A stretch of DNA of 64,000 nt, from contig CM050652.1 of NCBI GenBank assembly GCA_027574665.1, forward strand, positions 42,374,307 to 42,438,306, given 5' to 3'. The translations under genes were made by a program, and so were the position numbers. This document shows positions 1-10,757 of the stretch, one piece after another. Under the pieces are notes generated by a model. It did not search any database. It saw only the letters and a program-made list of their open reading frames with translations, and was not told the origin of the DNA. How positions within the stretch are numbered: position 1 is the first letter of the stretch; each line of letters begins with the position of its first letter. Source of the DNA: Rhynochetos jubatus (lineage: Eukaryota; Chordata; Aves; Eurypygiformes; Rhynochetidae).

Positions 1-145
1 TGTTTGTGGATGGTGGTTATTTATTTGCTTCAGGGTTTTGGAAGCTAGAAACGGCATTATAAAAAAAAATGGGATTTTTTTTTTTGTTTTTCCAGTGCTG
101 AGAAGGAAAGTATGTCTCACTGCTTTTGTTTGTTTTGTTTTCAAG
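1..145 (+). other. 3' end of an upstream PTPRQ intron
   Basis: A+T-rich intron tail with two T-rich tracts that each end in AG. The first AG (94-95) follows the stronger pyrimidine tract. The second (144-145) is the one that gives the phase 1 entry used by every other FN3 start. The first would give phase 2, so I treat it as a decoy. Confidence 0.7.
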
Positions 146-345
146 CTCCAGGTAAAGTAGTGAATCTCACAGTTGAAGCCTTAAATTATTCAGCTGTAAA
201 TCTGATATGGTTTCTCCCTCGGCAACCAAATGGAAAGATAACTAGTTTCAAGATTAGTGTGAAACATGCAAGAAGTGGAATTGTAGTGAAAGATGTCTTG
301 GTTAAAGTAGAGGACCTTCTGTCTGGGAGGTTACCAGAATGTAAT
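146..345 (+). CDS. PTPRQ: PTPRQ exon, FN3 domain A, first half
   Basis: Residues 1-67 of the reconstructed fragment. It opens in phase 1 as (G)CT CCA, reading [13 protein letters not shown], a typical FN3 start, followed by the core W in NLIWFLP and the [10 protein letters not shown] turn. Donor GTAAGT at 346; the exon ends in phase 0 after ...PECN. Sequons NLT and NYS are visible. The end of the exon ([12 protein letters not shown]) does not look like a normal FN3 strand and leads into the Ser/Thr-rich insert of the next exon. Confidence 0.9.
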
Positions 346-1760
346 GTAAGTGCTATAAATCTTTTAAATTAGAAATAGACTCAAGCCACAGAATATAGTT
401 TTACATTTGAATTTTGAGACATAAAAATTTTGAAAGCTTGCTTTTCAGAATAATCCCTTGTATTTTACAAACTTAGGCCCAAGGCAGGATGTAATGGTTG
501 AAGAAACCCTTTCTGTCCAAAAAAGTTTAAATAAAATACTTTTCCTTGAATGCTCAGTTTAATAAAAGTAAAAATGTTACAAAAGGGTCAATTTGGTGTC
601 CTTTTAACCAAAAATGGTGAAATAAATAATTGTGAATTTTTTTCAGCTTTCATTTTTTTATTTTTGTGGTTTACATTATTCAGATAGAAAAGGCAATAAT
701 TATTTATCAGTGCAGACAGTGTAATGTTAATATCTTATTTTTATATATAGTATGATAATGCTTTTTGTGTTTTAAATGTGTACTTTATTGTGTATCATAT
801 TTAACATTATTTAAATACTTTTCGTATCAAAATAAAAAGACCCACTATTAGAGTGATTTTTTTAAAAAATAATTTGTAGTCTGAGTTGTTCTTAAAATAG
901 GCATTCATTGAAAAGATTCTGAATTTTAACTATTCATTGGATCCAGACCTGTAACCAATGTGTATACCTTTCAGAATTTCTTGAAGAGAATTCTCTTTTC
1001 CAGTGTTTATTCTCTTTTTTCCTCTTTATTCTGAGCAGTGTTGTGATTACTGGGATGTCAAGATGCCTAACTTTTTTCCCTTTTTTTCTACCTCACTTTT
1101 TTTTTTCTTCAGGATATTAGTCTTAGGATTTTAATAAAAAGTGCAGTTTAAAATCATAAAAGTTATCGGGACTTTGGTTTCAGATTTTATTTGGAAGATC
1201 ATCTTGGGCACTGTGAAGTTTCCCCAGCATCAGACTGATTGAATTCAGCACTGAGAGTGCCACCTACTGAATAATAAGCATTGGTTATTGTAATGTCTAA
1301 CAGATTTTCAGACCTGTCTCCTGACAGTATGGATTAGGAAATCCCTGTTTGGTCTTATCCATTATATATAGCTGTATGTATGCTATCCTTCTTCAGATGT
1401 GTAACATACTTGTGATATAGGACAACCTCACTAGGGGACTTTGTTTTTGTTTTAAGAGAGAGACTGAAAGCTGGAAATAGAATGTGGGAATAGTGAAATG
1501 AATCTTAGAGAGTTGCTTTGGTTCAGTCAGATTGGAGAACTTTTAGGATAAGGCAGGAAACTATAATACTGTCACCAACAGGATGTACTAACAATGTCAG
1601 CTAATGAAGTGGTAAGCTAAATTTGGAGCTTGAAGTATAAAAAGGAGAACCAATTTTTGGTGATTTTATTTCAAGGGTGCTCTGCTTTTTTTGATGTACA
1701 TCTTTTTACAATTACAGGTTATAAATACAGCTCATCATGTTTCATATTTTGTCTTTATAG
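346..1760 (+). other. Intron within domain A
   Basis: 1415 bases, phase 0, GTAAGT donor and TTTATAG acceptor. A+T-rich. I see no coding exon and no recognisable repeat. Confidence 0.85.
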
Positions 1761-2010
1761 GATAACAGTGAATCATTTTTGTGGAGTACCACCACTCCTT
1801 CGACTACTTTTGGCAAATCCACAGTTCCTTCCCGGACTACAGTTACACCAAGTACAGAGGCACCGAGTCAAATGATCTCTGTTTGGAATGAACCAATTAG
1901 TTTTGTTATAACTAACCTCAGGCCATATACCACGTATCTTTTTGAAGTCTCAGCGGTTACCACTGAAGCAGGTTACATCGACAGTGCAATTGTCCGGACA
2001 CCAGAATCAG
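1761..2010 (+). CDS. PTPRQ: PTPRQ exon, FN3 domain A, Ser/Thr-rich insert and second half
   Basis: Residues 68-150. Enters in phase 0 (GAT AAC AGT GAA) and leaves in phase 1 at GTATGT. The first half is a Ser/Thr/Pro-rich stretch ([20 protein letters not shown] and on), which suggests an O-glycosylated loop. The FN3 then resumes at [20 protein letters not shown] and ends IVRTPES, the usual FN3 G strand and linker. The insert makes domain A about 150 residues against the usual 90. PTPRQ orthologues are known to carry such loops in some FN3 units. Confidence 0.93.
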
Positions 2011-2509
2011 GTATGTACTGCTTTCAAAGGGAACTAAAGTTCTCATATTTGTATGAAAACTTCAAAATATAAGTTTGAACTTATGTTGCAAGATACTTCA
2101 GTCCGAACTTATCTTTATCTAATCATGCTCTTGTATTTACACGTTTACTTAATTTTACCTGGTGGAGTAAACTGAAAGTGTATGTAACTATCAGTGTATC
2201 TCATAACATACAGTGAGTGGGAGTCCACTTATTATTAAAGGTCAAAGATACCAACGTATGCTCAGGACAGATCAAATTCTATGCAAAACTGAGGATAATT
2301 TAAGAACTGCAATTAATGGCACAATGGAAGGAGAATTTAAAATAGGGATGAAGAGAAAAGGTGTCAGGAATGGTATTAAAAAGTGTGTGTATTGGGTATA
2401 TAGCAATGCACTTAAAGTTTTTCGCCTTTGTGGAAAAATAAGCCATATGAAGAGAACTTCTGTCCCATGGTTCCTTGATCCAGACCTATTGCAGAAAGTT
2501 GTTCAGTAC

Positions 2510-3411
2510 TGAGGAAATTGATTGAGTGCACCCTCAGCAAGTTTGCTGACGACACCAAGATTTGTGGTGCGGTATAAACACTGGAGGGAAGGGGTGCCAT
2601 CCAGAGGGACCTTGGCAGGCTGGAGAGGTGGGCCACTGCCAACCTCATGAAACTCAACAAGGCCAAGTGCAAGGTCCTGCAGATGGATCAGGGCAATCCC
2701 AAACACAAGTACAGGCTGGGTGGAGAATGGATGGAGAGCAGCCCTGAGGAAAAGGACTGGAGGGTAATGGTGGGCAAAAAGCTGGACATGAACCAGCAGT
2801 GTGCGCTGCCAGCCCAGAAGGCCAACCGTATCCTGGGCTGTACCCAGAGAAGCATGGCCAACAGGATGAGGGAGGGGATTCTCTCCCTCTACTCTGTTCT
2901 CATGAGACCCCACCTGGAGTACTGCATCCAGATCTTGGGACCCCAACTTCAGAAGGATATCAACTGGTTGAAGTGAGTCCAGAGGAGTCCACAAGGAAGA
3001 TCAAAGGACTGGAGAGCCTCTCCTATGGGGACAGGTTGAGAGAGTTGGGCTTGCTCAGCCCGGAGAAGAGAAGGCTCCGGGGAGACCTTATAGCACCTTC
3101 CAGTACCTGAAGAGGCCCACAAGAAAGCTGGAGGGGGACTTTTTACAAGGTCCTGTAGAGACAGGACAAAGAGTAACCAGTTTAAATTGGAAGTTGGTAG
3201 ATTTAGATTGGATATCAGAAAGTTCTTCACAGAGACGGTGGTGAGACACTGGAACAGGTTGCCCAGAGAAGTTGTGGATGCCCCATCCCTGGAAATGATG
3301 GATGAGGCTTTGAGCAACCTGATCTAGTGGATCCTAGGTAGCAGTGAGATTGGAACTAAATGATCTTTAAGGTCTCTTCCAACCCAAACCATTCCATGTT
3401 TCTATGAAATC
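2510..3411 (+). mobile_element. CR1 LINE fragment, RT C-terminus to 3' end
   Basis: Sense-oriented, 5'-truncated CR1. The frame starting at 2542 reads FADDTK then a stop at 2575. It continues RDLGRLERWATANLM and KLNKAKCKVLQMD (CR1 reverse-transcriptase C-terminal region) to about 2976. A frameshift near 2975 moves the continuation ([20 protein letters not shown]) to another frame. The 3' end has the CR1 tail motif (TCTTTAAGGTCTCTTCCAAC) followed by CCATGTTTCTATG, a decayed form of the terminal ATTCTATG repeat. Stops and a frameshift make it inactive. Confidence 0.92.
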
Positions 3412-3892
3412 CTTAAACATTAGGAAAGTTTATTTTGGATTACCTACAATGCACTGAGAATTTGAATTCCAATTAGAATTGGAAACAAAGATTGTCCAGG
3501 AGCTGGAGTTTTATAACAGCGTAGCACATTATTAATAGTGCCATACCAAAAAGGTGTTCTAGAGGAACATTTTTCTGGCTTTCTGTTTGTTAATACATCA
3601 TTCTTTTGCCTCGCAGTTTGACGTTACTGGGTTTCCCTCTCATGCATCCAGAAGTTGTAACACTGTTGAAATACAAAAAAATTTAATTCCTTTCTGTCAA
3701 TGTTCATTTGAATTGCTTTTCTAGAATTAAAATATCCTTAGTTTGCTCTTCTGTCTAGGGTTAATGATGTTTTGGTATCTTTAGTTTCTGTTCTAACGAA
3801 CTCATAACTACTTTACAGGTCATTTTTCACCCTGTTAACATTCTAGGACACATGCACTAGTAATAAGAAAACTCTGGAAAGTGATTGATTAT

Positions 3893-3938
3893 ATACAATG
3901 GATTATAGTTCTATTATACAATGGATTTTAGTTCTATT
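3893..3938. repeat. 23-base tandem duplication
   Basis: Two adjacent copies, 3893-3915 and 3916-3938, each beginning ATACAATGGATT and ending AGTTCTATT. They differ at one position, so the duplication is probably recent. It is intronic with no known role. Confidence 0.9.
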
Positions 3939-3965
3939 AAACACATAGATGTCAGCTGTTTTAAA

Positions 3966-4108
3966 GAAGTGTTCAAGGCCAGGCTGGATGAGGCTTTGAG
4001 CAACCTGGTCTAGTGGAGGGTGTCCCTGCCCATGGCAGGGGGGTTGGAACTAGATGGTCTTTAAGGTCCCTTCCAGCCCAAACCATTCTATGACTGTATG
4101 ATTCGATG
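3966..4108 (+). mobile_element. CR1 LINE 3' end
   Basis: Short sense-oriented CR1 3' fragment. It has the conserved GGCCAGGCTGGATGAGGC segment, the GTGTCCCTGCCCATGGCAGG hairpin segment, GGTCTTTAAGGTCCCTTCC, and a terminal run of imperfect ATTCTATG units ending near 4108. No coding capacity. Confidence 0.93.
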
Positions 4109-6248
4109 TCAAGATCTTCAGTCCTTGCCTACCTGCTGCCTGTACAGCCAGGGTTCATCCATTAGAGCAAGGTCTGAGAAAAGGGAAGTTGTCTTACCGG
4201 TTGGTGTGGGTTTGCTTTGCCCAGAGCACACTCACATTTGTCCCTCATGGCCCAAGTCTCATCAAGGCCTTCCTCTTGGAAGCACACTGGCCCACCCAAG
4301 CTTCTGGATCCACTTCTATTAGATCTTCACCTTATGAGCATCCAGGCGCTTGTTAAAGCGCTCCCCTGTGAATCCTGCTTGCTTGCACGCCAATGGACCT
4401 GTTCAGAGCCTGGCCATAGAGTTGGTTGGGGATATGTTAGAAAGGCATTATGAGTTAATAAATATTTTGCGTCATTATTTTTATTTTCTTACCTTTTATT
4501 TGCTTCAGTAGGAAAGATGCTTTTACATGCTAAAGTTTGTATTTATCTATATAGCCTGTATATAATGATTTAGAACAGTGGCTTTGCAATTATAGTAACA
4601 GTTCTGCCTTCCAGTACCATCAGGCACCATCATCCAGTCACTCTGCAGTTACTGAAATCCACTTACCATTTCCAAATGTCTTTTTTCTTACAAGAATCTC
4701 TTCAGTGTCACACTAGCCACACCCTCTGAGTTACCAGTTTCTCCTGTGGTCAAAACCTCACATTTCTGTCTTCCATTGGAATGTCTGAGACTAGATGAGG
4801 GAAAAGGTAGATTATAGTTTGTGATATCAGCTGGGAGAATGAAGTGCACATTTATTTCAAATACCACTTTCCTGCTCACACAGGAGCATGACACGGAATT
4901 GTTGTCATGCCCATTTCACCACACAGAGGAAGGTGATGTATGTCTGCACTGTGTAGTTCATTGGTATACCATTTTAAAATGTTGAAAATTATTTCTGCCC
5001 CTCCAACCAGAATTTTCTCAGCCATGCTGAAGGTCTCTGGTGTTCTTGAGAAAGATAGTGTTTGTCTTGCTTTGATTTATAAAAAAGAGACTACTTCTTT
5101 AAAGCATTTGAAAATGCTTCATTATAAATGTATTTTTTAAAACCCAGCATGCAAATATTTCCTTTGCTGGGATGGTTGTCAAGGAAATGATACTTCTACA
5201 AAGAGAAAAAGTTTTAAATCCTGGAAGAAAAGTGATGATACATCAGAATTATGTGTAATTGTAGCTGATGCAATTTGCGTACCTAAGAATGATTAAGTAG
5301 CTGCTACTGACCAATCTGTAGCATATTTTTAGGAATGACAAAATTTTTCATTTCTTTCATTTGTACATTATTTTTTGCAAAAGATGATAGTACTTTTTAA
5401 GTGTAGTATGTTAGTTAACTTGTATATTTGTTTGCAGAATTAGTCTACATCTTCATATTGACTTAAGTCTCATACATGACATATTAAGACCTGATGTTTG
5501 TAGAAATTTATATCAAGCGGATTCTATAGGTTTGCTTGGATATGCAGCATTTTTGAAAATTGTTTTTTTTTTTCTATATGAATGTAAAAAATTCTACCTC
5601 CTTCAGTTGCCTTTGAATTCAGATTTTCATTTCAATAGTCATCTCTCATTAACTTATCAATACAGTAAGATATACTTTAGAAAGGACAGTGATTGGATTC
5701 CATAGTGACTTAGTATGGGATCCATTTAAATTATGTGAATAGTTTCATGAAAATAGAAAATTATTCAAGTATGCAATGTTTTTGCAAGCTTAATTGTTTC
5801 CAGGTTTATCTTTTTGGATAGTAGTGTATGTGATTAGTGCTGACAGAAATTTTCAACACATTCTCTATGTGAAAAAAAGAACCTGTTCAAAGATGAAAAA
5901 CGTACCTGATGTGAGCTCAGTATTGCTGAGCATCACAACTGAATCTGAGCATCTTCTGTATGTAAACTGTATCATGATGAAGTCCATGCTAAACTTGGTA
6001 GAATCCCTGTCATCTTTGTCTTTTAAGGATTATTTGCACATTAGCAGCTCTCTCGATACCTTTTGTGAGTATTACCTAAAAGAAGAAATTAAATATAAAT
6101 AAAACATTTCAATGAGATGTGCTTTTAATGTAGCTTCCCTTCCGAATATTTAATGTTTTTGTTTAAAAGGAATTGTCTGATATGTAATGCTTAGAAATCT
6201 TAATATAAATTATTTTACATTCAAAGACTTTTTCCAATATTGTTTAAG

Positions 6249-6377
6249 ATCCAGAAGATCCACCACAAAATTTTGCCACGAGCAACATTACAGCAAAGTC
6301 TTTCTCAGTGATGTGGGACCCACCAACCACAGTAACAGGAAAGTTTAGTTACAGAGTTGAGCTGTATGGACCGTCTG
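6249..6377 (+). CDS. PTPRQ: PTPRQ exon, FN3 domain B, first half
   Basis: Residues 151-193. Acceptor TTTAAG, phase 1 entry (G)AT CCA, reading [17 protein letters not shown], then the core tryptophan in SVMWDPP. The PNG turn is replaced by [11 protein letters not shown]. It ends GPSG in phase 1 at donor GTAAGT. One sequon (NIT). Confidence 0.93.
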
Positions 6378-7150
6378 GTAAGTTTGAACTGCTTATATTT
6401 ATTTTTCTTTTTTGTGAATATTTCCTTACACTTGTATTCTTAGTGTCCCTGCCAATCAAGAATGAGTACTTGAGGGCAGTGCTACGTATCGGTTTTACTA
6501 TTAGACTTTTTAATAGATTGTAGATTGCTTTAAAGGCAACAGTCTGTCCACCATGAGGAAGAGGATGCAATGAAATTCACATTACATATTCTGAGCAGTG
6601 GAGGAAACCAACTTTCCTTACTTTTTTATAGAGATGAGAGGCTAAGCTTGCAGCTGAATGAGAGTCCTTATATATCCAAATCTTTCGGTATCTTACCTTT
6701 ACTCTTTTCTCTTTCTGTTACAGATTTTTGGAGGATTTTCATTCATGTGTAGTGTACAGTCAACTGTATGAGTCTGTTTTGATGGTTTTGGTAATTTTTT
6801 TTAACTCATACATGTATATAAAGAAATTCTATAACTGCCTGTGATTAAGAAGTTAATGAGCTGTATACTGGTTTTAAGGAACTACGCAGGAAAAACAATA
6901 GAAATCAATTTATGAATAAAAAATCCCCACCTCTTAAAACTCATATCTTCATGAGTTCATGAGGGTTTGGGGGGACTTTTTTTTTCAGGGATTCAGTGTT
7001 ATTCCCAATGAGGTTGGTGCCAAACTAGCTTTTTCACAAATAAATTTGGATTTTCATTGTTCATCACGCTGAAAAGTAGCTATATTTGGTATAAACAAAT
7101 AATGGACTGGTTTTATTTTTGAGATAGAATCTCTTGATTTTTCATTTCAG
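6378..7150 (+). other. Intron within domain B
   Basis: 773 bases, phase 1, GTAAGT donor and TTTCATTTCAG acceptor. A+T-rich. Nothing else recognised. Confidence 0.85.
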
Positions 7151-7297
7151 GTCATATTCTGGATAACAGCACAAAAGATCACAGATTTGTATTTAGTAAC
7201 CTTGTGCCGTTTACAATGTATGACGTGTATGTGGCTGCTGAGACAAGTGCTGGGGTGGGGCCAAAGACAAACCTTACCGTTTTCACTCCTGCAGACG
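7151..7297 (+). CDS. PTPRQ: PTPRQ exon, FN3 domain B, second half
   Basis: Residues 194-242. Phase 1 at both ends. Reads [18 protein letters not shown], then the FN3 F-strand motif [20 protein letters not shown], and closes TVFTPAD. Sequons NST and NLT. Donor GTAAGT at 7298. It completes a normal 92-residue FN3 unit. Confidence 0.95.
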
Positions 7298-8056
7298 GTA
7301 AGTAAGCACAAAGAAGTGAAGTAAATGGGCTGTACTTGATAACTGCTTCCAGTTTTCCCTTCAAAGCCTTTTAGGTACTTTGCAAAGGAACGAATGTGTG
7401 TGTTTTAAGAATCTTACGAGAGAAGGATAACAAGCTAATGGAAGAAATTGGATTAAAATGTATTACGTAGATTTATTTCTGCATTTCTTTCGCGTTCCTA
7501 CACTGTCCCTGTATTTACTTGCTATCAGAAGCCTTCGGAGTTCGTGAAAGAAACGCAGTCGCAGCCCGACTGGAAGCAGTTATTTTTTGACATGGTAATA
7601 ACGTTGCAGCCTGTCGGTTTACCCGTTAGATGGCAGCAAGTGGAAGAGAAAGAACAGCGCAGGGTTCACCCCTCCCTCCTCCCCCTCCCGCCCCTGGCAG
7701 GGTCTGGTCAGCCCCAAATGTTTCCTATTGAACGTCTCGTTTTCATTTTCAGTAAAGCTGATGTTCCATATAGTAAGCTAGCAAAGGTCTGCTTGCTTCC
7801 ACTGGCTTCAGTGGAACTGTCCTGATTTACATCAACTTAGGATCTGACCATACTCATACATACGTCATATATGTCAAAAAAACTGTGCATATTTTTAGAA
7901 CTGTAACTTGTTTGCTAAAAAATCACATGAAGTGATTTCTACCTGCACAGGAGCAACTCAATCAAATTTTATATCCTTTTAAATTCACAAAGTGCTGAAA
8001 ATGCTTATGATGTTCAAAGGTGTTTAATTAAATCAAGTTTCTTCTTGAATATTTAG
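7298..8056 (+). other. Intron between domains B and C
   Basis: 759 bases, phase 1. The middle (about 7490-7740) is clearly richer in G+C and CpG than neighbouring introns and contains a CTCF-like motif. The rest is A+T-rich intron. Confidence 0.85.
7623..7637 (+). promoter_or_regulatory. Possible CTCF binding motif in a CpG-dense patch
   Basis: CCGTTAGATGGCAGC fits the vertebrate CTCF core (CCANYAGRKGGCRSY) at 14 of 15 positions, the exception being G for A at the third. About 250 surrounding bases hold many CpGs (TTCGCG, CTTCGG, AACGCAGTCGCAGCCCGA, AACGTCTCG), unlike the CpG-poor intron around them. Occupancy is inference only. A chance match is possible in 64 kb. Confidence 0.3.
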
Positions 8057-8229
8057 TCCCAGGTGCTGTATCACATTTACATCTAGGAGAAGTGGAAGCC
8101 ACATACATAAAAATTGTTTGGAGGAAGCCACGACAGCCAAATGGAATCATTACCCAGTACAGAGTTAAAGTACATGTGCAGGAAACAGAGGTGATTCTTG
8201 AAAACACTATTCTCAAAGGAAAAAATAAG
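8057..8229 (+). CDS. PTPRQ: PTPRQ exon, FN3 domain C, first half
   Basis: Residues 243-300. Phase 1 entry (G)TC CCA, reading [20 protein letters not shown], then [19 protein letters not shown], a clear FN3 B-C-C' core. Ends in phase 0 after KGKNK at donor GTATGC. The wording VPGAVS.LHL..V.ATYIKI is one I recognise from PTPRQ orthologues. Confidence 0.95.
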
Positions 8230-10546
8230 GTATGCAGGGGTTTTTTTTAATATGGATTTCCTTGCTAGATTAAATTTCCATCTCTGCCTGATCTGATAGG
8301 TACAACATGTGGAATTAGCCACCACAGATGAGTTGTCAGTGCTTTCAAAAGCCACCTTCCTCACCCTGCCCCCTTTCTCCCTTTAAAGACATTGCAATAA
8401 TGCTGTTTACACAGCGTGAAAACAATAAATAATTCTGGCAGAATGATCCAGACTTACTCAGTTACTGAAGGGAAGAAGTCATAGCCCCCAGTGTTACAAT
8501 TTCTAGCCCTCAAGTTCTTTGAAGCATAGGGTAACCTAACAGTCAGGATACAGATTTAAGTACCTAGATCGAGACATAGCCACTCAGGCAAACTCCTAGA
8601 AGATGTGGGTCTGAATCCTATGGAGGAGTAAATTCAACGTAACTCTCCCCAGGCTGCCTTTGAATTTACTACATGCTGAAGTGCATACTGTGGTTGCATA
8701 TTAAGGATATCTGCACACATCTATGGGAACAAATCTTTTAGGGGACTTATGCTGTCAGTCAATCTAGCTTCTGGATTTTGGGTGCTGATGAGCTCTACGT
8801 GCTTAGACGGGGCAACTCTGAGCATACAGCACAGAACTGTAGACGCCTAACAAACGCTCAGCTCAGGATTGAGTGCTTTCTGAGGTAGGACTTTGTGGTC
8901 TTAATTTTGGACACAGGAGCCCAAAGTTTGAACAATTCCTTTCTTTAGACAATGATGTCTTTCTCTGGCTCTGACATAGAACCTAAGTTATTGATGTAGA
9001 GCTCAGTGAAGGACTTCACTTTCAAGTTGAATGATATACATTAAATAGAGCCCTGGAGCCAAACATTAAATAAGGAGTATGGGGTGGGGGGAAAATGAGG
9101 ATAAGGATCCATTCATTAAAACAAGGAGGCGTCATTGGAAAATGAAAGTATGTAACTCTATAATTAAAGATTGTATCATAGTACAGACACAGAAAAAAAT
9201 TAAAATTGTCTGCACAGACATGTTTTAATGATGGGATTTCCTAATTTTTGAGTTCTTAATTTAGAATCATTGCTGCTTTATTGAATGTAATTTTCTAATT
9301 AAAAACCCAAAACAAATAATAAAAACCTTATTTAGAGCCTCATTGACCAAAGCTTAGAGCATCGACAGGATTTGAACTGTTGGGTCCACAGTGCTAACAG
9401 TACTCAATGACTGGTAGTTATAAAAGGCTGTTACAAATGGAAAAGCCTCAGAAGCAAAAAGTATTTCCACATGGGTTACTATTTTGCTATAAAACGTTGG
9501 TGAAGATGAGGCATACATACCTTTTACCTCTTGGTACTTAGGTGAGACTGATGCTGTATCTCTGCCTGTGGTTAATCCTCCCTAGTTACAGCAGTAAAAA
9601 AGCTGCTTTGCCTTCTCTCCACCCAGAGTCTGTAGAGAGACAGCTAATGTGTATTAGTTACATCACTGTAAAAGCATCTCTTCCTGGCAGTGAAGTGGGC
9701 CATATGTGTGAGTGGGGAGTGTTCACAGATGACAGCAGAACAATTTAGAGACACTGGAGTCCTGGATATGGTCCCAGATTCTGAAGGGGCATAATGATCT
9801 AGTGCTTACACACCATTTTGTACCTATGGTCTAGCCTTTCTCTCTTTTATCTTCTGCTTTTGTTGTTCCTCTCTTTGTAGTTCTTGCTCCCCTTATATCT
9901 ACTGCCATCCCTTTCCAACATTCACCTTTTGCCCCTTCTGTCCTATGGACCTCTACATCACTTACCTTCCTTTCACTCTCCCTTTTCACATATATACTCC
10001 CTAATTTTCCCTCTCCCCTTTGTTTCATTGGCTTCTGGCTTTGCTTCCTCTCCCCTTATTCCCTCTCAGCAATCTAGTCAACCTATTACTCCTTTTCTTC
10101 AGGCAGTAAGGGCATCTGAAGCCCTACTGGGTTTAGTGCCTGCAAGCCTGTTGCAGAAAATGCTTAGTACAAATGGAATCTCCCAAGTTCAAACATGTGA
10201 ATACTCAACATTAACTCCAAGGATATAGCATTAAAGGCCTTGCTCTAAAAATGACACTTTACTATAAAACCCATGTTTTAAGACATTGAAAGAAAAAAGA
10301 ATGTGATGGTTGTTTAAACAATAAAAATGCATAAAGGGTTGTAGTCTACTGGCAGCTGAGCCTTTTCATGAGGAATATTGTATTTTGCAAAGTTAATTAT
10401 TGTTGTCATGAAAGATAATGTTTGTAGGGCAACATTTACATAGTCTGTATATATATGCACAAATATACAAACACTATGTAAAAATTTAATTAAATAATTT
10501 AGTGATTAGTCGGTTTGTGATTTATTTTTATATTTCTAACTTTCAG
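8230..10546 (+). other. Intron within domain C (first)
   Basis: 2317 bases, phase 0. No exon seen. Around 8530-8900 the sequence (for example AAGTACCTAGATCGAG, GACGCCTAACAAACGCTC) loosely recalls old, decayed amniote interspersed repeats, but I cannot name a family. Pyrimidine-rich stretch about 9840-10080. Open frames here look like chance. Confidence 0.75.
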
Positions 10547-10757
10547 TATTTGATTGATTCTTTGGAACCATACGTGACAAGTGAAAACATCAAACCTTCT
10601 CCCACTTGGAATTCAGTGGAAACAACCAATGAGTTATATGAAGGTTCAGCTGAAATGTTTTCCAGCATTCAGACGGCTTCCCCAGTAATATTCACAAGTG
10701 TATCTGGTGATAATTTGCTTGCAATAAATGGAGCTGCAGAATTACATTCTGCTTTGG
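10547..10757 (+). CDS. PTPRQ: PTPRQ exon, Ser/Thr-rich insert of domain C
   Basis: Residues 300-371. Enters in phase 0 (TAT TTG ATT GAT) and leaves in phase 1 (GCT TTG G) at GTAAGA. It codes a polar, Ser/Thr/Pro-rich linker (YLIDSLEPYVTSENIKPSPT, SSIQTASPVIFTSVSG) with no FN3 strand pattern, so it is probably an exposed loop between strands of domain C. Its 211 bases are not a multiple of three, so skipping it would break the frame. The exon call rests on frame continuity and on both flanks belonging to one FN3. Confidence 0.85.

Larger units (their letters stand above)
2011..6248 (+). other. Intron between domains A and B
   Basis: 4238 bases, phase 1. It holds a long CR1 fragment (about 2510-3411), a CR1 3' end (about 3966-4108) and a 23-base tandem duplication (3893-3938). 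The rest is A+T-rich with nothing recognised. A 102-codon open frame at 5794-6102 has no FN3 pattern and no matching splice sites, and I regard it as chance. Confidence 0.85.

Noticed and set aside
2412..3317. Minus-strand open frames of 86 to 163 codons
   Set aside because: They are the reverse of the sense CR1 fragment and follow its composition. No protein family is visible.
5794..6102. 102-codon open frame as an extra PTPRQ exon or gene
   Set aside because: No FN3 motif, and domain A joins B directly in phase 1, so nothing is missing here.
7544..7825. 93-codon open frame in the CpG-dense patch
   Set aside because: Composition explains the lack of stops. No domain, no splice pair in phase, and domain B joins C without it.
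9884..10228. 114-codon plus frame in a pyrimidine-rich stretch
   Set aside because: The Leu/Pro/Ser-rich low-complexity translation is typical of CT-rich DNA. No start context or homologue recognised.
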